From the NCBI GenBank assembly GCA_030704615.1, contig CM060733.1, positions 3,660,001 through 3,724,000 of the forward strand: a stretch of DNA of 64,000 nt. Direction: 5' to 3'. Below are positions 9,020-20,542 of this stretch, piece after piece. The notes below the pieces were generated by a model. That model saw only the letters and a list, made by a program, of their open reading frames with translations, did no database searches and was not told the DNA's origin. The first letter of the stretch is position 1, and every line of letters begins with the position of its first letter. Position numbers and translations under genes: made by a program. This stretch comes from Takakia lepidozioides (lineage: Eukaryota; Streptophyta; Takakiopsida; Takakiales; Takakiaceae).

Positions 9020-11465
9020 TCAAACGGCGCATCCAGGAGAGCGTTCTCCAGTGAGAATCCCAGGGAAAAAGGTGAGCATATTTATACTTCACAATGGTGG
9101 GACAACCTACATATCAAGGTTTAGAGGGTTTACCCCTAGGACGCCTCTCTTTCTTCTTACATGACGTGAAGAAGGTTTTCTGTTCTGCAAAAGTGGCTGT
9201 CCCTGTCTGTATCATAGGTTGTTGTTCCTAAACAGGCCATGAAATTGCATTGCGCAAGGGTTTTTCTTGGTGTTTACAAGGTACTTGGGAGGGTCTTCTT
9301 GGTTTTGGGAGGCCGTCTTATTGATAGCTACAAGAAACCTGCATGAGTAGATGGTCAACTGCAAGCAGCAGCAGGGGCACAATTGATAAAATCAGGCACT
9401 CTCACAATGACCACAGCCTCCAAAAGAGGACCAAGAGAGGGAGTCCACAAGACCTCTTCTGGAAATTCCGGGTATATGAGGACACTATGTGAGGCAGGGA
9501 AACTGAAAGAGGCTCTTCAAATTTTGAACCAATTAAGGAAGCATTTCAGCAGGTACAGATACTTATGTCTGTCTCTTGCATGCGTGCGTCAAGATGAAAG
9601 GCCTGGAAATGGGAAAGCAGGTGCATTCTCACATTACCCAAAGTGGATTCAAACCAAATGTTTTTCTACAGAACACCCTTGTGAACATGTATGTTTAATG
9701 CGGGAGCATCATGGCTGCACACCAAGTGTTCAACAAAATGCCTGAACGAGGTTTGTTCACATGGAATACAATGATGGTAGGATTTACCAAGTATGGGTGT
9801 GGTAAGAATGCCTTGGAGACATATGAGCAAATGATGCAGGAAGGGGTGAAGCCCAACCGGGTCACATTCGTTTGCGTTTGCAATGCATGTGCAAGCCTGG
9901 CAGCTCTGGAAAATGGCAAAGAGATCATGGTGACATCATCAAAGCTGGAATTGTACCAGGTGTCATTCTGAACAAAACCCTCATGGGAATGTATGACAAA
10001 TGCGGCAGCATCAAAGATGCAAAGGGGGTGTTCGACAATATGGCTGCACAGGATGTGGTGTCCTGGAATGCAATAATCGCAGGATATGCTAGGTATGGGT
10101 GTGGCATAGAGGCTTTGGAGACCTATGAGCAAATGATGCAGGAAGGAGTGAAGCCCAACCGGATCACATTTGTGTGTGTCTGCAATGCGTGTGTGAGCCT
10201 GGCAGCCCTGGAAAAGGGCAAAGAGGTCCATGGTGATGTAATCAAAGCTGGACTTGTACCAGATGTCATTCTGAACACTACCCTCGTGGACATGTATGCC
10301 AAATGTGGCAGCATCGAAGATGCAAAGGGAGTGTTCAAAAATATGACTGAACGAGATGTGGTGTCCTGGAATGCGATGATTGCAGGATATGTGCAGCATG
10401 GGTGTGGCATGGAGGCTTTGGAGACCTATGAGCAAATGATGCAGGAAGGGTGAAGCCCAACCGGGCCACATTTGTTTGTATTTGCAATGCATGTGTGAGC
10501 CTGGCAGCCCTGGAAAAGGGCAAAGAGGTCCATGGTGACATTATCAAAGCTGGAATTGTACCAGATGTCATTCTGAACACTGCCCTCATGGACATGTATG
10601 CCAAATGTGGCAGCATCGGAGATGCAAAGGGAGTGTTCGAGAATATGGCTGAACGGGATGTAGTGTCCTGGAATATAATGATTGCAGGATATGCCCAGCA
10701 TGGATATGAGCTGGAGGCTTTGGAGACCTATGAGCAAATGATGCAGGAAGGGGTGAAGCCCAACTGGGTCACATTCACTTGCATTTGCAATGCATGCGCG
10801 AGCCTGTCAGCCTTGGAAAAAGACAAAGAGGTCCATGAAGACATCATCAAAGCTGGAATCGTACCAGATCTGATTCTGAACAATACCCTTGTGGACATGT
10901 ATGCCAAATGCAGCAACATCAGAGGTGCAAAGGGAGAGTTTGACAATATGGCTGAACGAGATGTAGTGTCCTGGAGTTCGATGATTGCAGGATATGTGCA
11001 GCATGGGTGTGGGATGGAGGCTTTAGAGACTTATGAGCAAATGATGCAGGAAGGTGTGAAGCCCAACCGGGTCACATTTGTTTGTGTTTGCAATGCGTGT
11101 GCGGGCCTGGCAACCTTGGAAAAGGGTAGGAAGGTCCATGGTGACATCATCAAAGCTGGGATTGTACCAGATGTCATTCTGAACAATACCCTCCTGGACA
11201 TGTATGCCAAATGTGGCAGCATTGAAGATGCAAAGGCAATGTTCGAAAGTATGGCTGAGCGAACTGTGGTGTCCTGGAATGTGATGATTGCAGGATATGC
11301 CCAGCATGGTTGTCATAGGGAGGCCCTGCAACTATTTGAAGGAATGCAAAAGGAAGGCTTGAAGCTAGACAATATCACCTTCATATGTGTTACTGTTCTC
11401 TCCGCATGCAGCCATGTTGGCCTAGTGGATGAAGCACGACACTACTTTAATTCCCTGAGTCAAGA
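9020..11465 (+). pseudogene. PDF-PPR pseudogene with five tandem PLS units
   Basis: Starts with PDF remnants (ACAATGGTGGGACAACC at 9092-9108; a second-exon trace at 9323-9375), then the linker and N-terminal PPR (LCEAGKLKEALQILN). From 9711 a long PPR tract contains five consecutive units of close to 303 bp (about 9848-11357), each carrying [47 protein letters not shown] and AGY. Single-base losses break the frame near 9925 (GAGATCATGG for GAGATCCATGG) and near 10447 (GGG for GGGG in the GAAGGGGTGAAG phrase). The tract stops abruptly at about 11465, after HYFNSLSQDHA, before any E or DYW domain. The frame 10450-11568 (372 codons) could in principle still be translated. Confidence 0.88.
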
Positions 11466-11565
11466 TCACGCTCACTACAACAGATTGCGGCTTTTATTAC
11501 TCCCATGGGTGCGCAGTCATGACAGATTTGTGGCAGAAATGCCATTTGCAGTCGTAAAATGCTTT

Positions 11566-11930
11566 TGAAGTCATAATGCAGGTCTGGAGAAGGCGTATAT
11601 GCGACTGCATGGCTTCGGACTCTGCGCAACACAGGTCAAACATGTTTGACCACGAATATTGGCATGGCAGATATGACTACCAGTCACGGTCATGGCTACA
11701 CTAGAATGACGTGTGCATATTGCAAGACAGACATATGACTTCATGACTCTCACTCTAATGCATTATGCCAGATCATCACATGGATGAATCACTACATGAC
11801 TACACGTGTCGACACATGCTTTTTTGGTTATATATATAATATATGAGTATTTATATCTTTAAAAAACGGAGACTCTTACCACTAGAATGAATTAAAAAAA
11901 CCCAAAAAAAACAAAGATTTAAAAAAAATC
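11566..11930. other. Intergenic, no gene recognised
   Basis: Sequence after the abrupt PPR breakpoint. No coding similarity seen; a short TATATATA tract lies near 11830. Confidence 0.5.
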
Positions 11931-12116
11931 ACATCGGCTGGTAAGTGCACAGTGTGTCGCCCTTGTGGTTTGGGGTTCAAACCCGCTGCCCTTATCCCGT
12001 GTGTGGGATTGTTCGAGACGGTATGTCTTGACGTTGATCGTCCTGTAGGTCTTATGGCCCATAAATGAAGGCGGGTGAATTTTCCCCCTCCTCAAGGGCT
12101 TGTGGTTTCCTTTAAG

Positions 12117-12149
<33 letters not shown>
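11931..12149 (+). mobile_element. tRNA-derived SINE with poly-A tail
   Basis: An A-box-like CTGGTAAGTGC near 11938 and a B box GGTTCAAACCC at 11974-11984, spaced as in a tRNA-type Pol III promoter. A tRNA-unrelated body follows, then a run of 33 A at 12117-12149. The sequence AAAAAAAATCA flanks both ends (from 11921 and from 12142), a probable target-site duplication, though it is A-rich and so weak evidence. Confidence 0.7.
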
Positions 12150-12152
<3 letters not shown>

Positions 12153-12229
12153 AAAAGGGGCTTTTAGGGTTTACAAAAAGGTTAAAAACTTAAAAAGTTG
12201 CCCATCACAGTAGCGTGAACAGACTTAGA

Positions 12230-12300
12230 GCGAGCGGGAGGGAGAGAGAGAGAGGGTTGGGACTTAGAGCGAGCGAGCGGGAGAGAGGGCAAACATGCAT
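12230..12300. repeat. GA-rich low-complexity tract
   Basis: Two approximate copies of ACTTAGAGCGAGCGGGAG with GAGAGA runs. Confidence 0.6.
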
Positions 12301-12451
12301 GGGAGACAAACATGCATGGCAGTTGGATCAACCTTCGTATCTGGAGCAAGCAAAACGCTAGGGTATGTTTGCGAGGAGGTTTCGGCTGGGAGCCCGCCGT
12401 TCTTGGGAGAGTCGGCTTCGTCTTAGCAGGCCGTGTTTCAATCTCTACCCG

Positions 12452-12893
12452 CTCGGCCCTGATTTTATAGCACGGAGCAGAGCTGGCATGAGTTTCTGAA
12501 AGATCCTTCACGATGGTGGGACAACCGCAATCGCAAGGTGTGGCTTTTTCTTAATGTACGATGTGAAGAAGTTTGTCCATCCTGCAAATGTGGGTTGGCT
12601 CTCCTGTTAGTACCATGATTTGGTATTATTCCTGATGTTTACAAGGTTCTTGGGAGAGTTAGCTTGGTCTTAGTAGGCCGTGTTTCAATCTCTGCCCACT
12701 CAGCTGCACCGTGGTGGTTCTCACTGACCAATCCGACATTACCTAACTACAGACACAAGCAGCACACACTAGAGGTCATCTTGGGTTCATGTTCAGTCAA
12801 ATCCTCCATGGGTCATGACACAAGGTCGAGGACAATGTGGTGAGGGCACCTTCTTCTTCGACCTATTTCAGCCTCTTTTGCCCTCTCATCAGA
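12452..12893 (+). pseudogene. PDF-motif module, tandem copy 1
   Basis: First exon trace reads SWHEFLKDPSRWWDNRNRK followed by GTGTGG, a plausible splice donor at the same place as in the intact gene at 50.8 kb. The second exon trace (about 12738-12800) begins LPNYRHKQHTLEV and then shifts frame where NPPWV is expected. The intervening part carries phrases (GTTTACAAGGTTCTTGGGAG) shared with other modules. Tandemly repeated at 12894-13313. Confidence 0.72.
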
Positions 12894-13313
12894 CTCGGCC
12901 CTGAATTTGAATCATGGAGCAGAGCTGGCATGAGTTTTCTTAAGATCCTTCACGAGGGTGCGACCGCAATCGCAAGGTGTGGTTTTTTTTTAATGTACGA
13001 TGTGCAGAATTTTGTCCATCCTGCAAATGTGGGTTGTTGGCTCCTGTTAGTACCATGATTTGATATTCTTCCTGATGTTTACAAGGTTCTTGGGAGAGTC
13101 AGCTTGGTCTTAGCAGACCGTGTTTCAAAGTCTGCCTGCTCAGCTGCACCGTGGTGCAGGTTCTCATTGACCAATCCGACATTACCTGACTACAGACACA
13201 AGCATCACACACAAGGTCAAATCCTCCATGGGTCATGACACAAGGTCAAGGACAGTGTGGTGAGGGCACCTTCTTCTTCGACCTATTTCAGCATGTTTTG
13301 CCCTCTCATCAGA
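12894..13313 (+). pseudogene. PDF-motif module, tandem copy 2
   Basis: Direct tandem duplicate of 12452-12893, 420 bp versus 442 bp, highly similar by eye. The tryptophan pair of the first exon is damaged (GAGGGTGCGACC in place of GATGGTGGGACAACC). The second exon lacks part of the HKHTNEVLW segment. A third, truncated copy of the start of this unit is at about 23569-23645. Confidence 0.7.
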
Positions 13314-13364
13314 CGCCCTGAGATGCATATTGAATTTTGTAAGTTAGCTCATTGCTCGTTGATA

Positions 13365-13560
13365 AGTAGGGTTGGGGGTGTTTGCTGGAACAATTCTAGG
13401 CTGTCATTGTCAGCTGCTAGCAGGAAGGCAAGGATGTATGCATAGATAGCTGAAGGAGCAGGGATAGAGTGTGGGCCCAAATTCGTCCAAGAGGGCGGGA
13501 TTTCAAGCTCCATTATTTCAGTGTCATCCATTCAGCCAGGGATTTCCTGGTGACATTGCC
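13365..13560 (+). repeat. PDF-module upstream block, degenerate
   Basis: The phrase TTGTCAGCTGCTAGCAG through GGATAGAGTGTGGGCCCA is shared with 7650-7750, 14645-14740 and 15220-15310. It leads into a damaged PDF second exon (AAATTCGTCCAAGAGGGCGG). It marks another copy of the module with little coding content left. Confidence 0.6.
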
Positions 13561-14040
13561 AAGGCTTTACTCGCAACATGATGCTTGTAAAGCTTCCTTA
13601 GCTTGAATGCTGATTATGCTTGAATTATTAGGTTTGTAAAGCTAGTTTTGAAATTTTCATGGTAATCAGCTCTCTTGAAAATCTGTAGGTTGCAAGCCAT
13701 TTACAGCGGGCCGTGGGTGGACTGGAAGACAGCCATTGAAAGTCCTGGTGCAAGTTAATACCAGTGGAGAGCAGAATAAGCTTCATATGCCCTTTTGGTG
13801 CTAGTTATCTTCATGTATGGTACTGTTGAACACCAACAATCTTTTGGTGAGATTCTGTCTTGGTGCACATATCTGATAAAGAAAGACGGTAATGTTTGTT
13901 CTGAAACCTGAAGGCGTGAAATGATTCAACACAACAAGAGCATTACGCGTGTCACAGTACAAGCTGTAAGAAAGCAAGAGATACATAGTTATACAGTCAA
14001 ACAGACAACTATCAGTTTCTGTGGAATCTCTTGCCAATGG
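13561..14040. other. No gene recognised
   Basis: Intron-like or intergenic sequence between module remnants; nothing assignable. Confidence 0.4.
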
Positions 14041-14054
14041 CAGGATGGGTTGGG

Positions 14055-14567
14055 AATAGCCAAGTCAGGAGGTGAATGCCTGTCAAATTACCACATGTCC
14101 TTTTGAACACTGCCCCTGCCCTGGTGGACATGTACGCCAATTGTGGGTGCATTGAGGATGCAAAGGGAGTGTTCAACACTGTGGCTGAACGAGATGTGGT
14201 GTCGTGGAGTGCGATGCTTGCTGGGTATGCACAGCTGGGGTGCGGGGTGGAGGCTCCAACCTTTGAGAAAATGATGGGGGAAGGGGTGAAGGCCGCCGAC
14301 ATAACGTTTGTGTGCATTTGCAGTGCGTCTGCAGCCCTGGAAAAGGGCAAAGAGATCCCTGGTGACATCATCAAATCTGCAATTGTACCAGATGTCATCC
14401 TGAACATGGCTCTGGTGGCCATGTATGCTAAATGTGGGAGCATTGAGGATGCCAAGGGAGTGTTCAACACTATGGCTGAACTAGATGTGGTGTCATGGAA
14501 TGCGATGCTTGAAGGGTGTGCAGAGCAGGAGCGCGGGATGGGGCTTTGGACACCTGAAAGCAAATGA
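14055..14567 (+). pseudogene. PPR fragment, about 1.5 PLS units
   Basis: An open frame carrying [78 protein letters not shown] and LDVVSWNAMLEG, then lost at a TGA (14565-14567). Just upstream (14040-14100) is a strongly decayed PDF first exon (GGGTTGGGAATAGCCAAG). Confidence 0.8.
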
Positions 14568-14579
14568 TGGAGAAAAGGA

Positions 14580-15320
14580 TGAAGGTACCTTCTTCAACAT
14601 ATTTCACCCTGTTTTCCCTGCTAGTGTTTGCTTTGACAATTCTAGGCTGTCATTGTCAGCTGCTAGCAGCAAGGCGAGGATGTATGCATGATTTGTGCAG
14701 AGGCATGGATAGCTGAAGGAGCAGGGATTTCGTGTGGGTCCAGATTCATCCAAGAAGGCCAGATTTCAAGCACAAGATTACCTGTGATTCCCTGTGGATC
14801 AATAGCTACAAGAAACCTGCATGGGTAGATGGTCAACTGGGAGCAGCGGCACAAGTGATAAAATCAGGCACTGCTAATGAAGGCATCTTCTTCAACACAT
14901 TTCACCCTGTTTTTCCCTCTTATCAGAATCGGCCCTAAATTTACATGTTCAATTCTGCAAGTTAGCTGGTTGAGTGAATCTAGTTTGGAGTGACTTTGAC
15001 ATGATACTGCCAATGTGACAACAGGAAAGTGTCAAAAAATAGGTAACAGAGATGAGGAGAAGCTGTGGAATGAATACTTATCTGAGCCCAGTCACTGATG
15101 GGTCAACCGGGGCAGAAAGGTGAATGCCTGCAAAAACATTTCAGAGAGTAGCAGATGCAATTCAGCATAGGAACTAGTGTGCTACGCTGAGTTGGGTGTT
15201 TCCTAGAACAAATGTAGGCTGTCATTGTCAGCTGCTAGCAGCAAGGCAAGGATGAATGCTTGATTTGTGCAGAGGCATGGATAGCTGAAGGAATAGAGAT
15301 AGAGTGTGGGTGACGCAGGG
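14580..15320 (+). pseudogene. Two PDF-module remnants
   Basis: At 14732-14870 a well preserved second exon reads RRPDFKHKITCDSLWINSYK then KPAWVDGQL, containing the literal PDFKHK core of the OSB motif. At 15048-15120 a first exon reads EEKLWNEYLSEPSH, where a TGA replaces the first tryptophan codon of QWWDN. At 15200-15310 the upstream block of yet another copy appears. Tails with CTTCTTCAACACATTTCACC recur at 14590, 14886 and 18395. Confidence 0.7.
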
Positions 15321-15564
15321 TGCTGGGCAATGGGCAAGATGTCTTTGTATAAACGTGAGTGACCTTCCTATCATCCTGGGTTTCATTTTTAGTGCATGTT
15401 TCTTTGTGAAGTATCTGACGACTTCGCCAATACACACCAACCTTTTTGCTTTGGTTTGTTTAGGACATGGGATAGAAGTTACCATAAACAACACTGGCAT
15501 TGGTTTTTCATATATGGTATTAGATAATTCTCTTAATTGTTTCCGCCTTGGCAGACGTGCGGCA

Positions 15565-16091
15565 ACATCTATTTTCAAGTTGGATGAACAGGACGCTGCA
15601 ACTTACGTATTGTTATCAAACATCTATGCTGCAGCTGGCAGGTGGGACGAGACTGCAAAGGTGATGAAAATGATGAAGGTCAGAGGGGTTAGAAAGGAGT
15701 GAGGTCAGTGCTGCATTAAGATAGTGCACACCTTCATTGTAGATGACACATTCCATCCAAAATTCAAGGAAATCTATGCTGAGTTGGGAAATTGTCTGGG
15801 CAGATGAAGGAGGCAGGGTATGTGCCTGACACTCTTGCTTTGTATTGCATGATATGGAGGAGGAGCAAAAGGAATTTTCTCTTTGCTACCACAGTGAGAA
15901 GCTAGCCATTGCTTTTGGGCTGATCAGCACGCCCCCTGGGACGTGTCATCAAAAATCTTCGGGTGTGTGGTCACTGCCACACCGCCACCAAGTTCATCTC
16001 CAAGATTGTTGGCTCAGCAATTGTTGTACAAGATGCCAATCGCTTTCACCACTTTGATGGCTGGGTGTGTTCTTGTGGAGACTATTGGTGA
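15565..16091 (+). pseudogene. PPR E/E+/DYW-domain remnant
   Basis: Reads the C-terminal region of a DYW editing factor: ATYVLLSNIYAAAGRWDE, MMKVRGVRKE, VHTFIVDD, then after several frameshifts [20 protein letters not shown] and finally CSCGDYW with a TGA at 16089-16091. The deaminase HxE motif lies in a shifted frame near 15890 (CACAGTGAGAAG). Stops and indels exclude function. No PPR repeats remain directly upstream in frame. Confidence 0.85.
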
Positions 16092-16850
16092 AACAGCAGC
16101 ATCCATGAAAAGAAAGTGCACCACTTAAACATGAAGGGTGAAAGGTATCATGTTTTGTAACTGAATAGTAAAGCGACAGGAAGAGCAGAGCTGACAAACC
16201 GTTTGCTGTCGCATTTTTTGTGAGCTTTCCACCATGGATGAAGGATCATCCAACACCAGCAGTGAAGTCCCGGGAAAAAACAGTTCCATCATCGTCTTTC
16301 TTCTATAGATTTGTATGTTTTCCTGACTCCAACATTTATTTCTCTGTGCACCTCGATGTGTTTTATTGTTCTCTCCTTCTGTTTCTCTCCGTAATAGAGT
16401 ATCCAAAGATTTTAACATCTACCGTTGTTGTAAGGTACTAGCTTTGATAACACTTGGGGAAAAGGAGGGCAGCTGTGCTCAAGATCAACTGAATCAACGA
16501 TTATCTGGAACGACCGCTTCCCGCCATGTTGGTAGCTCTTGTAGTGTAGCTCTCGTAGTGCTAGACAGTTAGAAGAGCCTCAGGAATCTGATGTTAATTG
16601 GCGCCACAAGCGCTCTCTTAGGAATGGCAAATCTAAGGCCCATCTTTCTTTCTTTTCTTCTAGGCATTAGAACCGTGAACGCCAGCTTCTAGTCCTTCAC
16701 AGCTCCATACCCTCGCTGCGGAATCTTCTTGTCCTAAGCTTCCTGCAGCTCTTCCTGTTTTTAGGTTGGGGCGGTGTCCCCGTGTCCCCTTTCTCATCCT
16801 CATGGTCTGTACTCCGAGGTTATTTTTTCCTCGCTTATTTCAATACATTT
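16092..16850. other. 3' flank of DYW remnant, no gene recognised
   Basis: Nothing coding that I can assign. Pyrimidine-rich stretches are present at 16260-16400 and 16640-16800. Confidence 0.4.
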
Positions 16851-16854
16851 CCCT

Positions 16855-18336
16855 GGCCCACAATACCCTCGTGGACATGTATGCCAATTAATGTTGGAGG
16901 CATTTCAGCAGATTCAGATACGTTTGTTTGTCTCTTGCTTAAGTGCATCAAGATGAAAGGTCTGGAAGCTGGAAAGCAGGTGCACACTCACATTATCCAA
17001 AGTGGATTCATGCCAAGGATGCGAAGGGAGTTTTCAACACTATGGCTGAACAAGATGTGGTGTCGTGGCACGCTATGCTTGCAGGGTATGCACAGCAGGG
17101 ACGTGGGTTGGTGGCTTTGGAAACCTATGATCAATCGATGGGGGAAGGGGTGAAGCCCAACCACATCACGTTTGTTTGTGATTCCAATGCCTGCAAGCCT
17201 GACAGCCCTGGAAAAGGGTAAAGAGGTCCATGGTGACATTGTCAAAGCTGGGATTGTACCAGATGTCATTCTGAACTCTGCCCTGGTGGACATGTATGCC
17301 AAATATGGGTGCATTGAGGATGCAAAGCAAGGAACTTATGTGTACTCTGCGAAGGGGTGAAGCCCAACCACATCATCTTAGTTTGTGTTTGCAATGCGTA
17401 TGCAAGCTTGGGAGCCCTGGAAAAGGGGAAAGAGGTCCATGGTGACATCGTCAAAGCTGGAATTGTACCCGATGTTATTCTGAACAATGCCCTCGTGGAC
17501 ATGTGGGAGCATCGAGGATGCGAAGGCAGTGTTCAACTATATCGCTGAATGAAATGTGGTGTCGTGGAACGCAATGCTTGCAGGGTATGCACAGCAGGGG
17601 CGTGGGATGGAGGCTTTGGAGACCTATGAGCAAATGATAGGGGAAGGGGTGAAGCCCGACCACATCACGTCTGTGTGTTTGCAAGCCTGGCAGCCCTGGA
17701 AATGAGCGAAGGGGTGCATGGTTGCATCGCAAAAGCAGGAGTTGGTGAGAAGAATGATGAAGGTCAGAGGGGTTAGAAAGGAGCCAGGTCGTTGCTGCAT
17801 TGAGATTTGCAACAGGGTGCACACCTTCGCTGTAGATGACAGGTTGCATCCCAGAATTAAGGAAATCCATGCTGAGCTGAGAAGATTGTCTGGGCAGATG
17901 AAAGGAGGCGGGGTATGTGCCTGACATGTGCTTTGTATTTCATGATGTGGGGAAGGAGGAAAAGGAATTTTCTCTTTGCCACCACAGTGAGAAGCTGGCC
18001 ATTGGTTTTGGGCTGATCAGGTTTGTGTGTGTTTGCAGTGCGTGTGCAAGCCTGGCAGCCCTGGAGAAGGGCAAAAAGGTGCATGGTTGCATTGCCAAAG
18101 CTGGAATTGTACCAGATGTGATTCTGAACAATACCCTCATGGACATGGATGCCAAATGTGGGAGCATTGAGGATGCGGAGGGAGTGTTCTTGCTTGCAGG
18201 ATATGCCAGCAGGGGCGCAGGATGGAGGCCTTGGAGAACAAATGCTGGGGAAAAGGTGAAGTGCAACCACATCACGTTTGTGTGCGTTGGCAATGCTTGT
18301 GCAAGCCTGGCAGCCCTGGAAAAGGGAAAAGTGTGA
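16855..18336 (+). pseudogene. Mosaic of PPR and E+/DYW fragments
   Basis: PPR units in several frames (16930-17730) carry [41 protein letters not shown] and similar. At about 17745 a PPR segment is joined inside the E+ region (RMMKVRGVRKEPGRCCIEI, VHTFAVDD). The frame then continues into the DYW start ([12 protein letters not shown]) and at about 18020 jumps directly back into a PPR unit ([18 protein letters not shown]). The frame 17917-18336 therefore encodes a DYW fragment fused to PPR repeats. This looks like ectopic recombination between paralogues. Confidence 0.82.
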
Positions 18337-19041
18337 GTCCAGATTCAGCAGCAGCGGCACAATTCATAAAATCAGGCACTGCTAATGAAGACACCTTCTT
18401 CAAAACATTTCACCCTGTTTTCCCCTCTTATCGACATCGTCCTTAAATTTTCATGTTCATTTCTGCAAGTTACTGGTTGAGTAAACCTTTGATAGTTTGC
18501 TGAGATGTGGTATCGTGGAACTCGATGCTTGCAGGGTATGCACAGCAGGGGCACTGGATGAGGCTTTGGCACCAGATGTTGTGTTTGGTACACTATGTAA
18601 ATCCACTAAGACCAGGGAGTAGTTGAGCAGCTCAGTCTGAACCCTTTCCTAGTGCCAACAAACTCTGATGTGGATTCACGCCAAGAAAGGTCTGGAAGCT
18701 GGAAAGCAGGTGCACACTCACAAACATCGCAGGGTATGCACAGCAGGGACGTGGGATGGTGGACTTGGAGACCTATGATCAAATTATGGGGGAAGGGGTG
18801 AAGCCCAACCACATCATGTTTTTGTGTGATTGCAATGCTTGTGCAAGCCTGGCAGCCCTGGAAAAGGTCAAAAGAGGTCTATGGTGACATTGTCAAAGCT
18901 GGAATTGTACCAGATGTCATTCTGAACTCTGCCCTGGTGGACATGTATGCCCAATGTGGGTGCATTGAGGATGCAAAGCAAGGAACTTATGTGTACTCTG
19001 TTTATGTACTGGGTGTGGCAGGGAGGCTTTGGAGATTGTGA
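18337..19041 (+). pseudogene. PDF-module tail plus PPR fragments
   Basis: 18345-18445 repeats the module tail seen at 14850-14940 (AAQFIKSGTANEDTFF). 18530-18590 and 18700-18990 are PPR pieces (VEAGKQVHTH-like, [36 protein letters not shown]). Frames change repeatedly. Confidence 0.75.
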
Positions 19042-19542
19042 ATGGGTGATGCCTGGTAGGTGAACGTCATGTGTATTCTGATGCCTTTGCTAGTCTTTGA
19101 GCACTGAAAAAGTGCAGAGGATCTGTATGTATTTGTAAGCCTATACGTTCTGATGTGAGGTTCTCTGGTTTTATGACAGGAACAAAACAATTGTGATCAG
19201 GAAGTGAAGGGCCATCTCCTATTGGAATTCCTCAATCAACATAGTTGGGCCTGAATAAAACATCAATGGACTAGGCCTTTCGTCTTCACTAGGTGTTGCT
19301 GCTAAAAAAATAACCGATTGTGAGAGGGTCCCTAATCGAATGATGCTTCCAAGTACAGGTGAAGCAGAGGAATATAGCATACTGTTACATCGCACCTTGC
19401 ACCTAACTTCCCAACAAAGCGGTGTAGCATCAACCTCGGTCTGAGAGAGAAAGCCACAGTTCTATAGATTAGCGTGATTAATTTTAAAGTCGCACTCTTA
19501 GGGTTTAATTCTCCTAAAAAACCCTACTTTCATCTGCCCCTG

Positions 19543-19543
<1 letters not shown>
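19042..19543. other. Intergenic, no gene recognised
   Basis: No coding similarity noticed. Confidence 0.4.

Positions 19544-19589
<46 letters not shown>
19544..19589. repeat. (CT)n microsatellite
   Basis: Uninterrupted CT tract 18 bases upstream of the ATG at 19607; it could be 5' untranslated sequence of that ORF. Confidence 0.9.
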
Positions 19590-19592
<3 letters not shown>

Positions 19593-19606
19593 CCATACAA
19601 ACAACC

Positions 19607-20330
19607 ATGTCAACGTCGGAAATAGCCGACACAATAGACACTGAAACGGACCAACAAATCCAGGAAATAACCCACCAGGACATGACAAACGTGATATACG
19701 ACAGTTTTACGTCCAATGACCATCATACCTTAAAGGTGGGGAACACATGGAAGCGCCTGCCCTACAGGACAAACTCCCATAGTGCCTTGTGGAACGTCCC
19801 TTCGGACCGTGAAGAAATAGCAATCTTCGTAGGTATTGGCAAAACCGGGAATTACAGATTCGTGACTTTCGCCAAAGAACTAAAAGACGCAAAATTCACA
19901 ATATTGATAGAAGACAGCCATTTCTTGTTCGACTATGCAAATACAATACAAAATGGTTTGATAATTGAAGGAGGAGAGGCGAGGACATGACGTGGTTAGG
20001 TGGAAACAACATAAGCTTCACGAAAAGCTCCTAAAAATTAACGCAAACAACTCTGGCTCGACGTCCGGTAACAACAAACGTCAAAAAACAAACAACGACG
20101 AGATGTCCAATACAATAGAAGTCCTTAACGAAAATGGCCAAAAAATGGATGGAGAATCCGTACGTTCAGGGGATCTCGTTGCAGTCAAGTGTAACATCCG
20201 ATCTTGGATGAATTTTCGTCAAAAGAAACACGGGCTTTCATTCCAACTAGAAGGGGTCAAACTGTTGGCCAAAGCACGAGAGGAGACAAAGTCGAATGAC
20301 GACAACTGGAGCAAAAGCATAGCTTGGTAG
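19607..20330 (+). pseudogene. Unassigned ORF of about 240 codons, one frameshift
   Basis: Begins with a true ATG (ACAACCATGTC) and is open to 19990. The coding signal then continues in another frame (open from 19965 to 20330), so one frameshift near 19965-19990 probably splits a single gene. The N-terminal part is rich in Asp, Glu, Thr and Gln and then reads GNTWKRLPYRTNSHSALWNV. The C-terminal part has a basic, Asn-rich linker (NNSGSTSGNNKRQKTNND) and a compact segment RSGDLVAVKCNIRSWMNF with GLSFQLEGVKLLAKA, which resembles a small beta-barrel (OB-like) nucleic-acid-binding fold. That fold is a guess. I do not recognise the family; a mobile-element or endogenous viral protein is possible because no plant housekeeping family comes to mind. 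Confidence 0.55.
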
Positions 20331-20542
20331 AGCTTAAATTAGACATACCATATTTTATAAAGACCATCCTCCTTCTCCTTTTCAAAAAGTCTATCATGTC
20401 CCAATGCATGCTCACAACGGATAATAAAAAAATACTGATTTATCATAGTCCAAATCTACTTGTTGTACCAAGACGACCCATGGAAAACCCCTCCAACTCT
20501 CTCTCAAGTTCCTCCAGTATGGCCCATCCGTCCGGACGTCCT

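Noticed and set aside
9695-10492. Long minus-strand open frame of 265 codons over the PPR array
   Set aside because: It is the antisense shadow of the plus-strand PPR repeats; similar shadows recur over every PPR tract with the same phrases.
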